Below are positions 15,237 to 24,871 of a DNA stretch of 53,907 nt, one piece after another; position 1 is the stretch's first letter, and every line of letters begins with the position of its first letter. Below the pieces are notes generated by a model that saw nothing but the letters and a program-made list of their open reading frames with translations, was not told the DNA's origin and did not search any database. The translations under genes and the position numbers were made by a program. The DNA is from CAYTRP01 sp964625145 (GTDB lineage Bacteria; Sumerlaeota; Sumerlaeia; SLMS01; JAHLLQ01), in NCBI GenBank assembly GCA_964625145.1, contig CAZVAQ010000005.1, positions 1 to 53,907 on the forward strand, read 5' to 3'.

Positions 15237-17234
15237 ATGATGCCAGCCTCCAACATCGCTCGTGGCCTGCTGTTGGCCCTCTTGGCCGCCCTCCTGGGGG
15301 TGATGCTGGGAGCTTGTCGCAGCTCACAGCCCGAGGAGACCACCACCACCATCCGTCAGGTGGATTACGTCTCCGAGCCGTTGGCAGAGGTCGTCGGCCG
15401 CATCAACGTTCCGGAGGATACGGAGAACTGGGGCATTCTGGTCTTCGCCGAGGGCACGTCCCACATGGCGACGACGGATCGGCGTGGGGAGTTCCGCCTG
15501 AGCGGCCTGCCACCCGGGAACTATATCCTGCGGGCCGTGCGCAGCGACCTTGAGCCGCTCCTGCTGGCCGATATCCTCGTCCGCCCGGAGGACACCGAGC
15601 GGGACCAGCCGTTCCTGACCCTCGAACCTGCCACCATGCAGGGCGGCTTCGGCATCCTTGCCGGGGGTGCCTCCAGCCTTCGCAGCGGCACCGTGCGAGG
15701 CCGGGTCCTGACCACCAATCCGCCGGATTCGCAGGATGTGGTTGTGGAGATCCCCGGAACGGGCCTCACCACGCGGACTGACTCGGGCGGCGCCTACTTT
15801 CTGGATAATGTCCCGGCGGGTGATTTCTCCCTGCGCTTCTCGAAGCCGGACTATGCCGTCGCGACGCGTAGCATCAGCGTGGAGGCCTTCCGCGAGACCT
15901 CGGTGCCTGATGTACGACTGGACCTGATCGATGCCAGCTCGGTCGTGGGGCGCTCGATCGTGGGAAGCGTCCGTCTGCGCACGGCCGAAGGGGGACTGGC
16001 CGGTCCGCCAGAGGGGAGCCGGGTGGCCCTGGAGGGAACCAGCTTCCAGGCGCCGGTGGATTCGAGCGGGCGGTTTCAACTGCGCGGGATGGATGCGGAG
16101 ACCTATGTCATAACAGCCACGGCCCCGGGCCACGTTGTCGAGCAACGATTCCGCATCGACCTGACGGAGATTCCCGTCGGCGAGGTGGATCTGGTTCTAC
16201 TTCCGGAAGCCGATCCCAATGCGCGGTTGGGCGTCGTCGTTGGGCGCGTTGCCTTGGAAGACACCCCCGGCCGCGGCACTGCCGGCATTGTAGTTTCGCT
16301 GGCTGGCACCGGTCTGGTCACGACCACGTCGTCACTGGGAGATTTTGAAATCGCACGGGTCGAACCGGGGCTCTACACATTGGTGGCAACACTCAACGGA
16401 TACGAAGCGGGAGTGGTTGATAGCCTGGAGGTTCCCGAAGGTGGTGTCGTGCAACTCGGGACGTTGACGCTGGAGAAGGAACTGGAGGCACCGGTGGTGG
16501 TGGCGACGCGCCCGGCCGAGGGTACCCGCGATGTTACGATCGAGGACCCCACGGTTGTCGTCATCGTCTTTGATCGGCCGATGGATCCGGCAACCTTGCG
16601 TAATGCAGTGTCGGTGTCCCCGAGTGTTGACTTTGAAGTGGCCTTGGGTCGCGAGCATCCCCTTGCCGGCGATGACCGGCTTGTCGTGCTGCTGCAGGGC
16701 TATGGCGGCGGCTCCGGGACGGCGCTGCGTTTTGACCGCCGCTATACGGTCACCGTCGCGAAGACGGCGAAGAGCCGTGAGGGCGCCGAGATAGCGGACG
16801 ATTTCAAGCTCAACTTTACGACGGGCAGCGGAAAGATCATCGCCACGCATCCGGCCGATGGTTCCAAAGGGGCGTGGATCTACACAGGCGATCCCATCCG
16901 CGTGATCTTCAACATCGGCGTCGATCCGGAAAGCGTCGACAGCAACACGGTCCGGATCAGCCCCGACATCGGCTCGGTTCCCAACGTCTCCGTCGTGAAC
17001 AACCCGCGAAATGGTTGGTCCACGCTGAACATCTCCGGGGTGTTTCGGTACGATACGGAGTACGAGGTGACCATTCGCCGCGGAGTTCGTTCCATCGGCG
17101 GGCAAAATATCACGAACGTACCATATACTTTCCGGTTCCGCACCACGACGGCCTCGGAGGGTTTCGAGGCTTTCGCCCCCACGGATCAGCGCAACCGGCG
17201 CGACCGCGAGGAAGAGGAGCGCCGTCGGCGGTGA
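15237..17234 (+). CDS. lipoprotein with four carboxypeptidase-regulatory-like and two Big_5-type Ig domains
   Basis: A 665-residue exported lipoprotein: signal peptide with lipobox LGAC at about residues 22-25, then four repeats of a carboxypeptidase-regulatory-like beta-sandwich, each showing D-S-x-G-x-F/Y and L-P-P-G-x-Y type motifs (DRRGEFRLSGLPPGNY, DSGGAYFLDNVPAG, DSSGRFQLRGMD, SLGDFEIARVEPG). Two SbsA/Big_5-like Ig domains follow (ATRPAEGTRD ... FDRPMDP and ATHPADGSKGAW). The tail is highly charged (RDREEEERRRR). It probably acts as a cell-surface or periplasmic scaffold or adhesin; no enzyme motif is visible. The start is ATG 15237 or 15240. The giant TPR gene follows 120 bp later on the same strand. 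Confidence 0.8.
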   Translation: MMPASNIARGLLLALLAALLGVMLGACRSSQPEETTTTIRQVDYVSEPLAEVVGRINVPEDTENWGILVFAEGTSHMATTDRRGEFRLSGLPPGNYILRAVRSDLEPLLLADILVRPEDTERDQPFLTLEPATMQGGFGILAGGASSLRSGTVRGRVLTTNPPDSQDVVVEIPGTGLTTRTDSGGAYFLDNVPAGDFSLRFSKPDYAVATRSISVEAFRETSVPDVRLDLIDASSVVGRSIVGSVRLRTAEGGLAGPPEGSRVALEGTSFQAPVDSSGRFQLRGMDAETYVITATAPGHVVEQRFRIDLTEIPVGEVDLVLLPEADPNARLGVVVGRVALEDTPGRGTAGIVVSLAGTGLVTTTSSLGDFEIARVEPGLYTLVATLNGYEAGVVDSLEVPEGGVVQLGTLTLEKELEAPVVVATRPAEGTRDVTIEDPTVVVIVFDRPMDPATLRNAVSVSPSVDFEVALGREHPLAGDDRLVVLLQGYGGGSGTALRFDRRYTVTVAKTAKSREGAEIADDFKLNFTTGSGKIIATHPADGSKGAWIYTGDPIRVIFNIGVDPESVDSNTVRISPDIGSVPNVSVVNNPRNGWSTLNISGVFRYDTEYEVTIRRGVRSIGGQNITNVPYTFRFRTTTASEGFEAFAPTDQRNRRDREEEERRRR

Positions 17235-17354
17235 TTCCAGCCACCCCCAGCGGTTAGCACTTGAGAACGGCCGCCTTTCCCGTAGGCTCCCCGCTGTCCC
17301 CCCGCCGATCGTGCCGTCGGCCCCTTCGAAACCCTTCTGCACGGATTCGTCAGC

Positions 17355-20300
17355 GTGACCAGCCGCGAAGAGCAGGAACTCATCGAACAGATAGGCCTGC
17401 ACCTGGATGGCGAGGCGCTCGTTCGCGCCATCGGATTCCACATCGACAAGATGCGGATCCTTGGCAACTCCATCAAGACGCCCTGCTTTGTCCACGGTGA
17501 CAGCCGTTTCGCCACGCTTCTCATCCTGCCGGAGAAGCATGCGGCCAAGTGCATGGTCAGTACCTGTCCCGCTTTCGCAGAGGCATCGCTCGTGCGGCTT
17601 GTAGCCCTGTGGAAGGGCATCGACGAGCTGGATGCGGCACTTGAAGCGGCCCACCTGACGGGATTGCAGCTTGCCGAGACACGCTTTGATCCGTTGCTGG
17701 AGTCCTGGCTGGCCACGGCAAAGGAATTGGTGGAAGAGGGGAAGCACCAGGAGGCACAGGCTCTTTTCGCCCGTGCAGCGCGCTTGGCCCCCCACAATGT
17801 CCCCGTGCTGCTGGAATCTGCGCGCGCCTCCGAAGAGTTTGGCAATGCAGAGTCGGCGCTGAAGTTGTATGTCCAGGCCGCGCACGCAGCCATGCGCACG
17901 GGGCAGCCCGAGGAAGGTCTCCGAATCCTGCGCGAAGATGCGCTGCGGCTGGCGCCCACCGAGCGCGAGGTGCTGGAGGAAGTGGCATGGGCATTTGCCG
18001 CTTTGGACCGGGCGGAGGAAGGCGCTCTGGTTCTGATGAACGCCGCTGCGGAACTGGACGATCACTCGGTTGCGCAGAGCCTTGCCGACACGGCCCGGGA
18101 GGTCGCGCCCAAGTCGGTCCAGGTCGAGTTGAAGCAGGCGCAGTTGCTCGCCACGCACGGAGAGGTTTCGCGAGCCGTGGAGGCGTTCCTGGCCATTTCG
18201 GATCGTGCGATTGCCAACGGCGATGTGACGCTGGAGGGGGACGCATTGAAGGGTGCCTTGTCCGCTGCGCCGGAGCGTACGGATCTGTTGGATCGTCTCG
18301 TGGCTGCATTTGGGAAACTGGAAGCGCGGTCGGAGTTGCCGCAGTTCCTCGATGAGCTTGCCGCGCGACATGGCGATTCTCCCGCGCTGCTTATCGTGGC
18401 CGGCCGTGCTCGTCTTGACGATAAGGAGGTGGAGGCTGCGCGCCCGCTCTTCCAGCGCGCGCTGGCGGCATTTGCATCGGCGGACGACAGCGACGCGGCT
18501 CGTGCCTTGTACGAAGAGCTCGTCTCGAAGCCCGTGGATGGTGGGTTCTGGCGCGAAGGTTTCGCCGATTGGCTGTCTGCACGGGGTGAGATCCAGGCGG
18601 CGATCTCCCAGCTCGACGCGCGCACGGATCAACTTGGTGATTCGCCAGAGGAGCAGCAGGAGCGGCTGCGATTGCTTGAGCGCATGGTGCAGATCGATTC
18701 CTTTGCGCCGGAGATTCGCCGTCGCCTGGCGAAGACGCGCGCCGCGCTAGGTCAACCTGAGGAAGCGGAATCCGATTACCTCGAAGCTGTGCGCCTGTGC
18801 GAGGAACAGCAGAAGGATGAAGAGCGGTTGGAGACGCTCGAGGAGTATGCTGCAACTCTGCCGGGCAGTGACACGGGCCCCGAGCTGCTCTCCCGGACAC
18901 TGATTGAATTGGGTCGGGAGGACGATGCGATCAAGTGCCTGCAGCAGGCGATCGTTCGTCGCCAGGAGGCAGGTCTTGGATCGGGGGGTGTCTGGCTACA
19001 TGAGCGATTGCAGGAGCTGAGGCCCGACGACCTGCAGGTGCAGGCTGGTCTTGCAAGGGCACACGAGGAGTCTGGCAACGAGACCGCGGCGGTTGATGCC
19101 TGGCGGTCGGTGGCAGAGGCGTATTCATCCGCAAAGGATTACGAATGCGCTGCCAACGCATTGGCGGAGGCCATCCGCGTCCGGCCGGATGACTTGGATC
19201 TGCGCATGCAATTGCTGGATGTGTTGGATGCAGCCGGTGATGACAGCGCCTATCACGCGGCGGCGATGGCTTTGCTGAAACTTGCCAGGACAGCCAGCGA
19301 GACGAGCCGTGCCGAGGCGGTCATCCGGCGACTCAATGAGAAGTTTCCTGACGATGTGACGACGGCGGAGCGCATGGCCGAGCTGGAAATCGGCAGCGGC
19401 AGGATTGAGGAAGGCTGCGACCGGCTTCGTGCCGCGGCCAACTCAGCAGCCGACAATGGCGATCATGCCGCCGCTGCCCGATTGATCCGGCGGATCCTGG
19501 ATGTCGATCTTGGCCGTAGCGATCTCATCAACTCGATGGTTGTTGAGCTGGAGAAGGCCGGGTCAACTGATCAGCTCCTTGAGAGTCTTCTTCACGTTGC
19601 AGGAAACCAGTTCGTCGCCGGGAATCAGCCGGTCGCTCTCGACTGCATTGCGCGATACGAAGCGCGTGCAGGTTGGCAGTGGGACAGGCTGGTCAATTCA
19701 TGCAACCTGCTGATCGAGCATGGCCTTGAGGACCGTGCGCTGGCGACGATCCGCAACTTCCTCAAGTCATCCGGCTCCTCCGAGGCAGGGATGCTTGCCG
19801 CGTGTGAATACGGACTGGAGTTCGCTGGTGACGACCGCGGTCTGGCGGAGCGGCTGCTGGCATTGCAGCAGACAACGGGTGCGCACGAGAAGGCGCTTCT
19901 GACGGGACTGCGCCTGGCATCGATCCATGCGAAGCAGGGTGATCGCAGGGGAGCCATCGCGGTTCTGGAATCGCTGAAGGAGAAGTATCCCGCCGCGCGC
20001 GAGCCGCGTTTGGAACTGACGCGGCTGTACGAGGAATCCTCCCGGAAGATCGACGCCAAGCACGAGTTGGTGGCCATCGCCGCGATCCTGGTGCAGGAGG
20101 CGCGCCTGGCCGATGCGTGCACGTACTTCCAGCGCGCGCTGGCACTGGAGCCGGCGGACTTCGAGACGGGATTGGAGTATGCCGATTGTCTGGAGCGGCT
20201 GAATGACCGCGTCGCTGCAGCCCGCGAAGTGAAGCGGCTGTGTCATCTTGCCATCGAACAGGGGAATGGCGACCGGGCGAAGGAGCTTTTCGCGCGCGTC

Positions 20301-23300
20301 TTTGAACTGCTGCCGGACGACATGTCCGCCCGCGGCGAGTATGTGGACTTTCTGTGCGCAGGCGGAGATCAGCAGGGCGCGGCGGACGAGTCGATGGCAA
20401 TCGCGCATCGCTGTTTCCTCGATGGCAACGTGGACGCCGGCATCCAATGGGCACGAAAGTCCAACGAGTGCCTTCCCGATTCGCCCGACAACACGCTGCA
20501 TGTGGCCGGGCTCCTGTGGGAGCACCAACTATCCGATGCCGCCACACAGCTTCTCGCGGACTCGGCAGCGCACCTGCGATCGAAGGGAAGATTGGGCGAC
20601 GCGGGGCGGCTCGCTCATGAAGGGTTGGAGAGGGAGAAGGAGGATCCCCGCCTATTGAAGGAACTGGCGGAGATCGCGTTGGCCGGAAGCAATATGGAGG
20701 AGGGCCTCGCCGCGCTGCGCAGGGTCGCCACCGCGCAGGATGAAGCGGGCAACCTGCTCGAGGCGGAGCACGCATGGCGACGCGTGCTCGAGCTTTCGCC
20801 GGACAACATCTCCGACCACGAGGAGTTCATCGGCGTTCTTCAGCGGCAAGGCCCCTCCCGCAAGGGGGACGCGCTTGATGCGCTAAAGCGCCTGTGCGCC
20901 ACCTATCTCAGCAGGGACATGCGCGCGGACGCGATCACGTGCTACCAGCGACAACTTGAAATCGACCCGCAGCTTCTGGAGGTTCGCTCCGAGCTCGCCC
21001 ATGCCTGCTTCGAGGAAGGGCGCTACAAGGAGGCCACGCAGCAGTTCATGCTGCTCGCCGCATCCTACCGCCAGGCGGGAAGGTTGAAACTGGCCATCGA
21101 TTACCTCGGGAAGGTGATCGAACTTGATCCGCAAAACCTCGAGGCACTGCAGACACAGGTGGAGCTGACGTTGTCGGAGGGGCGATTGTCGGAGTTCGCC
21201 GACTACTCTCTGCGGCTCGCGTCGTTGCTGGAATCCGCGGGTCGCACCGGCGATGCGATTGCTGTCCTGCGCAAGGCTGTCGATGCGGACCGCGAGAACC
21301 TTGAGATCCGGCCGATCTTTGCCTCTTACCTCCTCAAGTCCGGGGAAGTTGACGAGGGATTGGAGATCTTCATCGAGACGGCGCGCCGGCACATGTCGCG
21401 CAAGGAGAAGGGCAAGGCCATCGAGGTGCTGGACCGGGCGCGATCGGTTCCGGACGCCAGTCCTCTTGTTCTCGAACGATTGGCCGAGCAGTACCTCGCG
21501 TGCGGTGAGAAGCAGACCGCGCAGTCCTTGTTCCGCACGGTCGCCGAGCGCGCCCAGCAATCGTGCGATGAGGAGACCATGGAGAGGGTGTGCGGCGTGC
21601 TGGTTGGGATCCTGATGGCAGAGGGCAAGACTGATGAAGCGGTCGAGTGGCAACTGGACCTGGCCCGGCTGCAGGTTTCGCAGGGGATGGTGGAGAAGGC
21701 GCGCGAGCTGCTGGACTCGCTGGGAAATTCCCGCGAGGGGGACGCGGTGCTCCATGAGGCCGCCGCGGCGATCTGGTCGGACAATGGCATCCCGGAACTG
21801 GCAGCGCAGGAGTACCTCAAGCTCGCCCGTCTGGCCATGGACGAAGAGGATTGGCAGACCGGGCGCACGTGGTGCGGCAAGGCGCTGGAGGGACGGCCAC
21901 GCGAAATCGCCGGCCGCGAGATGCTCGCGACATGTCTCAAGCAACTGGGCGAAACGCAGAAGGCTTGCGAGGTGCTCGGCCAATTGGCGGACGCGTACGA
22001 GGACGCCCTGCAACCGGAGGGCGCGGCCGATGTCCTGGGGAGGATTGTCGAACTGCAGCCGGAGGAACCCAGCCATCTCGAGCGTCTCGCGGACGCGTTG
22101 GAGAAACTCAGCCGGAAGGACGAACTCGCCGGGACCCTGCGCATCCTGGCCCAAGTGCACGAGAAGCGTGGCGACTTGGAGAAGGCCATCGAGAGCCTGA
22201 GGCGGCTGAAGACACTCCGCCCCGATGACACGCGCGTGCGTTCCAGCTTCATACGTCTGCATCGCAATCTGGGTCGCGAGCGGTCCATCCTCGAGGACAT
22301 GGTTCACCTGGCCAATTTGCATGTGAACCGAGGCGACCGAAAGGTGGCCTTCGCCACACTTCATGAGGCCGTGGATTTGGATCCCACCTGGCCCGATGCC
22401 CGGGAGCGCCTCCTCAGCCTTTATCTCGAGGATGGTCAGAACGAGCAGGCCATCGAGACGGCCCTGGCCTTGGTGGAGACGCACTTGCAGCGTAGCGCCT
22501 ACCGCGATGCGACCATCGCCCTTCAGCGCATCAAGCGCGTGGCCGGCGGGGATCCGCGGTTTCATCTGGCCCAGGCCAACATCCACATGGCGCAAAACAC
22601 CCGCGGCATGGCCCTGCGCGAATACGAGGAAGCCGCCAAGCTATTTGCCGCCAAGGGAGACCTGCCCGGGCGCACGGCGTCCATGGCGCGCATCATCGAG
22701 ATCGACCCGCAGAATCTGGAGGTTCGTCACGATCTCATCGATTGCCTGAGGCAGCAGGGAAAGATGGCGGCGGCCACCGAGGCCCAGCGGCAACTGGCCG
22801 AAGTCTACTGCAATCGCGGTTTGTGGGATCTGGCCGAGGCCGAGTACCGCGACATCGTCTCCATCGATCCCCAGGATCACACCGCGTGGCAGGCCCTGTT
22901 CAACGCCCACCTCGAGATCGGTGATGAGCGTGATCTGATTGCGGACTACATGCAAATCAGTCTGATTCTGGAAGATGCGGGCGATCTGAATGAGGCCATT
23001 CACTACCTGGGCAAGGTGATCACCCTCGATCCGCAGAACATCGAGGCGCGCCAGCGGTACATCGGCGTGTACAAGTCGATTGGAAGCGAGTCGGAACTGA
23101 CCGAGGACTACCTGCGCTTGGCGGATCTTCTCATCGAGGCGGGGCGGATCGACGAAGGGATCCAGCTCTACAACCATGTCATGACGATCGATCCCGGCAA
23201 CACACGCGTGCGGGAGCGGTTGTCCGAGACGCAGGTTCGCATCGCGAAGGGATTGCCGCCGCTCTCCTCGCAAGCTGATCGGAAAGCCGCGAATGCCGAA

Positions 23301-23777
23301 AAAGCGGCTGAGAGACCCGCGAAGGTGCCGGACTCCGGCTCGGCATCTCCAAAGGGATCACCCATGGGCGCAGCAGAGTTCCTGGCGGGCGAAATTGAGA
23401 GCTTGGAGAAGGATGATCAGGCGGCCGCTTTGGCGCAGGTGATCGCCAGCTACCGCGACATACTGGCCATCAACGCCCAGAACGCCAACGTGCGGATCAA
23501 GCTGGCCGACCTGTATCTGCAGCAGAACGAGAGGGACAAGGCCTTGGAGGAGCTGCGCGCAGCCAGCGAGACCCTGCTCAACAAAGGCGAGCTGGCCCAG
23601 TGCATCGCCGTCTGTGAGCGAATCCTGAAGTTCGTCCCCACAGACCAGAAGATCCGCAACCGGCTCAAGCAGGCCTTCAACAAGCGCGATGCCTTCAAGG
23701 CGCTTGAATCAGCCATTCTGTTCAGCGATGGGGATGGGAATTCAAAGGCGAAGGACGAACCGCCGGGCGAGCTTTGA
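17355..23777 (+). CDS. giant TPR-repeat protein with N-terminal CHC2-like zinc finger
   Basis: A 2140-residue, signal-less and therefore probably cytoplasmic protein. Residues 20-106 resemble the zinc-binding CHC2 domain of bacterial DNA primase: a C-x2-H pair (C44, H47; TPCFVHGDSRFA), a second pair at C66 and C71 (AAKCMVSTCPAF), and the downstream block LWKGIDELDAALEAA, which parallels the primase block that follows the finger. Everything after about residue 115 is a TPR solenoid of about 34-residue helical hairpins with recurring YRRILEIDP-like ends (for example ITLDPQNIEAR). A Lys/Ala/Pro-rich linker at about 1975-2005 interrupts it. It starts with GTG. No catalytic domain is visible; a large scaffold role is likely. 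Confidence 0.82.
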   Translation: MTSREEQELIEQIGLHLDGEALVRAIGFHIDKMRILGNSIKTPCFVHGDSRFATLLILPEKHAAKCMVSTCPAFAEASLVRLVALWKGIDELDAALEAAHLTGLQLAETRFDPLLESWLATAKELVEEGKHQEAQALFARAARLAPHNVPVLLESARASEEFGNAESALKLYVQAAHAAMRTGQPEEGLRILREDALRLAPTEREVLEEVAWAFAALDRAEEGALVLMNAAAELDDHSVAQSLADTAREVAPKSVQVELKQAQLLATHGEVSRAVEAFLAISDRAIANGDVTLEGDALKGALSAAPERTDLLDRLVAAFGKLEARSELPQFLDELAARHGDSPALLIVAGRARLDDKEVEAARPLFQRALAAFASADDSDAARALYEELVSKPVDGGFWREGFADWLSARGEIQAAISQLDARTDQLGDSPEEQQERLRLLERMVQIDSFAPEIRRRLAKTRAALGQPEEAESDYLEAVRLCEEQQKDEERLETLEEYAATLPGSDTGPELLSRTLIELGREDDAIKCLQQAIVRRQEAGLGSGGVWLHERLQELRPDDLQVQAGLARAHEESGNETAAVDAWRSVAEAYSSAKDYECAANALAEAIRVRPDDLDLRMQLLDVLDAAGDDSAYHAAAMALLKLARTASETSRAEAVIRRLNEKFPDDVTTAERMAELEIGSGRIEEGCDRLRAAANSAADNGDHAAAARLIRRILDVDLGRSDLINSMVVELEKAGSTDQLLESLLHVAGNQFVAGNQPVALDCIARYEARAGWQWDRLVNSCNLLIEHGLEDRALATIRNFLKSSGSSEAGMLAACEYGLEFAGDDRGLAERLLALQQTTGAHEKALLTGLRLASIHAKQGDRRGAIAVLESLKEKYPAAREPRLELTRLYEESSRKIDAKHELVAIAAILVQEARLADACTYFQRALALEPADFETGLEYADCLERLNDRVAAAREVKRLCHLAIEQGNGDRAKELFARVFELLPDDMSARGEYVDFLCAGGDQQGAADESMAIAHRCFLDGNVDAGIQWARKSNECLPDSPDNTLHVAGLLWEHQLSDAATQLLADSAAHLRSKGRLGDAGRLAHEGLEREKEDPRLLKELAEIALAGSNMEEGLAALRRVATAQDEAGNLLEAEHAWRRVLELSPDNISDHEEFIGVLQRQGPSRKGDALDALKRLCATYLSRDMRADAITCYQRQLEIDPQLLEVRSELAHACFEEGRYKEATQQFMLLAASYRQAGRLKLAIDYLGKVIELDPQNLEALQTQVELTLSEGRLSEFADYSLRLASLLESAGRTGDAIAVLRKAVDADRENLEIRPIFASYLLKSGEVDEGLEIFIETARRHMSRKEKGKAIEVLDRARSVPDASPLVLERLAEQYLACGEKQTAQSLFRTVAERAQQSCDEETMERVCGVLVGILMAEGKTDEAVEWQLDLARLQVSQGMVEKARELLDSLGNSREGDAVLHEAAAAIWSDNGIPELAAQEYLKLARLAMDEEDWQTGRTWCGKALEGRPREIAGREMLATCLKQLGETQKACEVLGQLADAYEDALQPEGAADVLGRIVELQPEEPSHLERLADALEKLSRKDELAGTLRILAQVHEKRGDLEKAIESLRRLKTLRPDDTRVRSSFIRLHRNLGRERSILEDMVHLANLHVNRGDRKVAFATLHEAVDLDPTWPDARERLLSLYLEDGQNEQAIETALALVETHLQRSAYRDATIALQRIKRVAGGDPRFHLAQANIHMAQNTRGMALREYEEAAKLFAAKGDLPGRTASMARIIEIDPQNLEVRHDLIDCLRQQGKMAAATEAQRQLAEVYCNRGLWDLAEAEYRDIVSIDPQDHTAWQALFNAHLEIGDERDLIADYMQISLILEDAGDLNEAIHYLGKVITLDPQNIEARQRYIGVYKSIGSESELTEDYLRLADLLIEAGRIDEGIQLYNHVMTIDPGNTRVRERLSETQVRIAKGLPPLSSQADRKAANAEKAAERPAKVPDSGSASPKGSPMGAAEFLAGEIESLEKDDQAAALAQVIASYRDILAINAQNANVRIKLADLYLQQNERDKALEELRAASETLLNKGELAQCIAVCERILKFVPTDQKIRNRLKQAFNKRDAFKALESAILFSDGDGNSKAKDEPPGEL

Positions 23778-23852
23778 GCATCGGCACGCGATGATGCCCG
23801 GGCGCGAATATTCTCTTTTTGAGACTCCTAATGGAACTGGGCCGAATCTTCG

Positions 23853-24704
23853 TCAGCCCAAACCACGTGTCGCGAGCATGTCTTCGGTCGTCCTCTGATT
23901 CGCATCATCGGAGACCGCTTCGTCCTCATCGCGGCCGCGCCCATTGTTATCCCGCCGCCAGAGGTAGATGTATCCCCGGATGCGGTAGCCCCGCGGATCC
24001 ATGGCGCCGGATTGGTAGGTATTGGGCTTCACAAACCCCTGATAGTGCGAGTTGATGACTGCGTCATAACCGTGCAAAGTCTCGCGGGCGTAGAGTTTGG
24101 GGAAGACTTCCTCGTGGTAGCGCCGGGCGACGGTGGCGACGAAATCAGCCACCTGGATGCCGCAGGCGTCGGCTGGGCTCTGGATCATGGGGGTGGCCAG
24201 AATGGGGCTGGTACGTGTACCACCACTGAACGTCGAGTCGTGCTGCAGTTCCGAAAGGATCGCCAGTTCATCGGGTCGGCCCGGCGGAATGATGAGGCTC
24301 CCCATGGAATCGCGCTCGCGCAGGTACTGGGCGATGGGGCGTTGGAGATAGTTGTAGGCCAGGGGAAGGATCCAGCGTCCGTGGGCAGGCTTGTCAGTCG
24401 TGCGCTTGTCGACGACAACGATGAAAAAGCGAAGCTGCATCCCCGCCACGATCTTTTCCAGCCCCTTGCACAAGCCCAGAGTCCAAGCCTTGCGCGCATG
24501 GCGCGGGTGCAGGATCTGGTTGGCGTCCAAGGTGCTGATGCGAGGGCGGTAATTGTCGTGAAGGAAGGACTTGAGTAGCCCATTCACGCGGACCTGAAGA
24601 GTGCGCCAACTGGCTTCCGGGACGGCTACGCCGGCCAGGACCCAGAAGTTGCCAGAGGAATTTTCAACGGGTTTTCCAGCCTGCTGGAGGTAAATGAGGT
24701 GCAT
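23853..24704 (-). CDS. DUF3800 domain-containing protein with altered active-site motif
   Basis: A 283-residue protein of the DUF3800 family, thought to have an RNase H-like fold and often found with mobile or defence genes. The start normally reads YLDESG; here it reads YLQQAGK, so both acidic residues of the DES motif are replaced. The next block (SSGNFWVLAGVAVPE) and the late Asp-containing block (CGIQVADFVATVARRY) are conserved. Loss of the Asp-Glu pair suggests an inactive or altered enzyme. The C-terminus is charged and disordered (NNGRGRDEDEAV). It converges with the TPR gene and is divergent from acpP. Confidence 0.72.
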   Translation of the reverse strand: MHLIYLQQAGKPVENSSGNFWVLAGVAVPEASWRTLQVRVNGLLKSFLHDNYRPRISTLDANQILHPRHARKAWTLGLCKGLEKIVAGMQLRFFIVVVDKRTTDKPAHGRWILPLAYNYLQRPIAQYLRERDSMGSLIIPPGRPDELAILSELQHDSTFSGGTRTSPILATPMIQSPADACGIQVADFVATVARRYHEEVFPKLYARETLHGYDAVINSHYQGFVKPNTYQSGAMDPRGYRIRGYIYLWRRDNNGRGRDEDEAVSDDANQRTTEDMLATRGLG

Positions 24705-24814
24705 GTAAGTATCGTCTTTGGTGATGAATAATAGGCCGCCGGAGCCTTACTGCCCCGATGATTTGTCTCTCTCGTAGCAAACACGTTGCCGATTCTCCAC
24801 GCAGGGGAAAAATA

Positions 24815-24839
24815 CCGCCCGGCGCGGGCGGAGCTTTTT
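24815..24839. terminator. strong hairpin with T-runs on both sides (bidirectional terminator-like)
   Basis: A perfect 6-bp stem CCGCCC / GGGCGG with a 5-base loop is followed by AGCTTTTT on the plus strand and TATTTTT on the minus strand, so it could terminate transcription in either direction. It sits in the spacer between divergent DUF3800 and acpP, where no gene ends. It may shield acpP from antisense read-through or act as an attenuator if a promoter lies upstream. Confidence 0.5.
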
Positions 24840-24841
24840 GG

Positions 24842-24871
24842 TTGCGGGCGTAAATCGGCGGTCGCTATAGC
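24842..24871 (+). promoter_or_regulatory. possible sigma-70-type promoter of acpP
   Basis: TTGCGG at 24842-24847 and CTATAG/TATAGC at 24865-24871 are separated by 17-18 bases, about 90 bases before the acpP start, just downstream of the terminator-like hairpin. The match to consensus is only partial and other promoters are possible. A further small hairpin (CCTTTC-GG-GAAAGG) follows in the presumed leader. Confidence 0.28.

Noticed and set aside
16332..18632. Long minus-strand frame of 766 codons
   Set aside because: It runs antisense across the end of the lipoprotein and the start of the TPR gene, is rich in Arg/Gln/His and has no recognisable domain.
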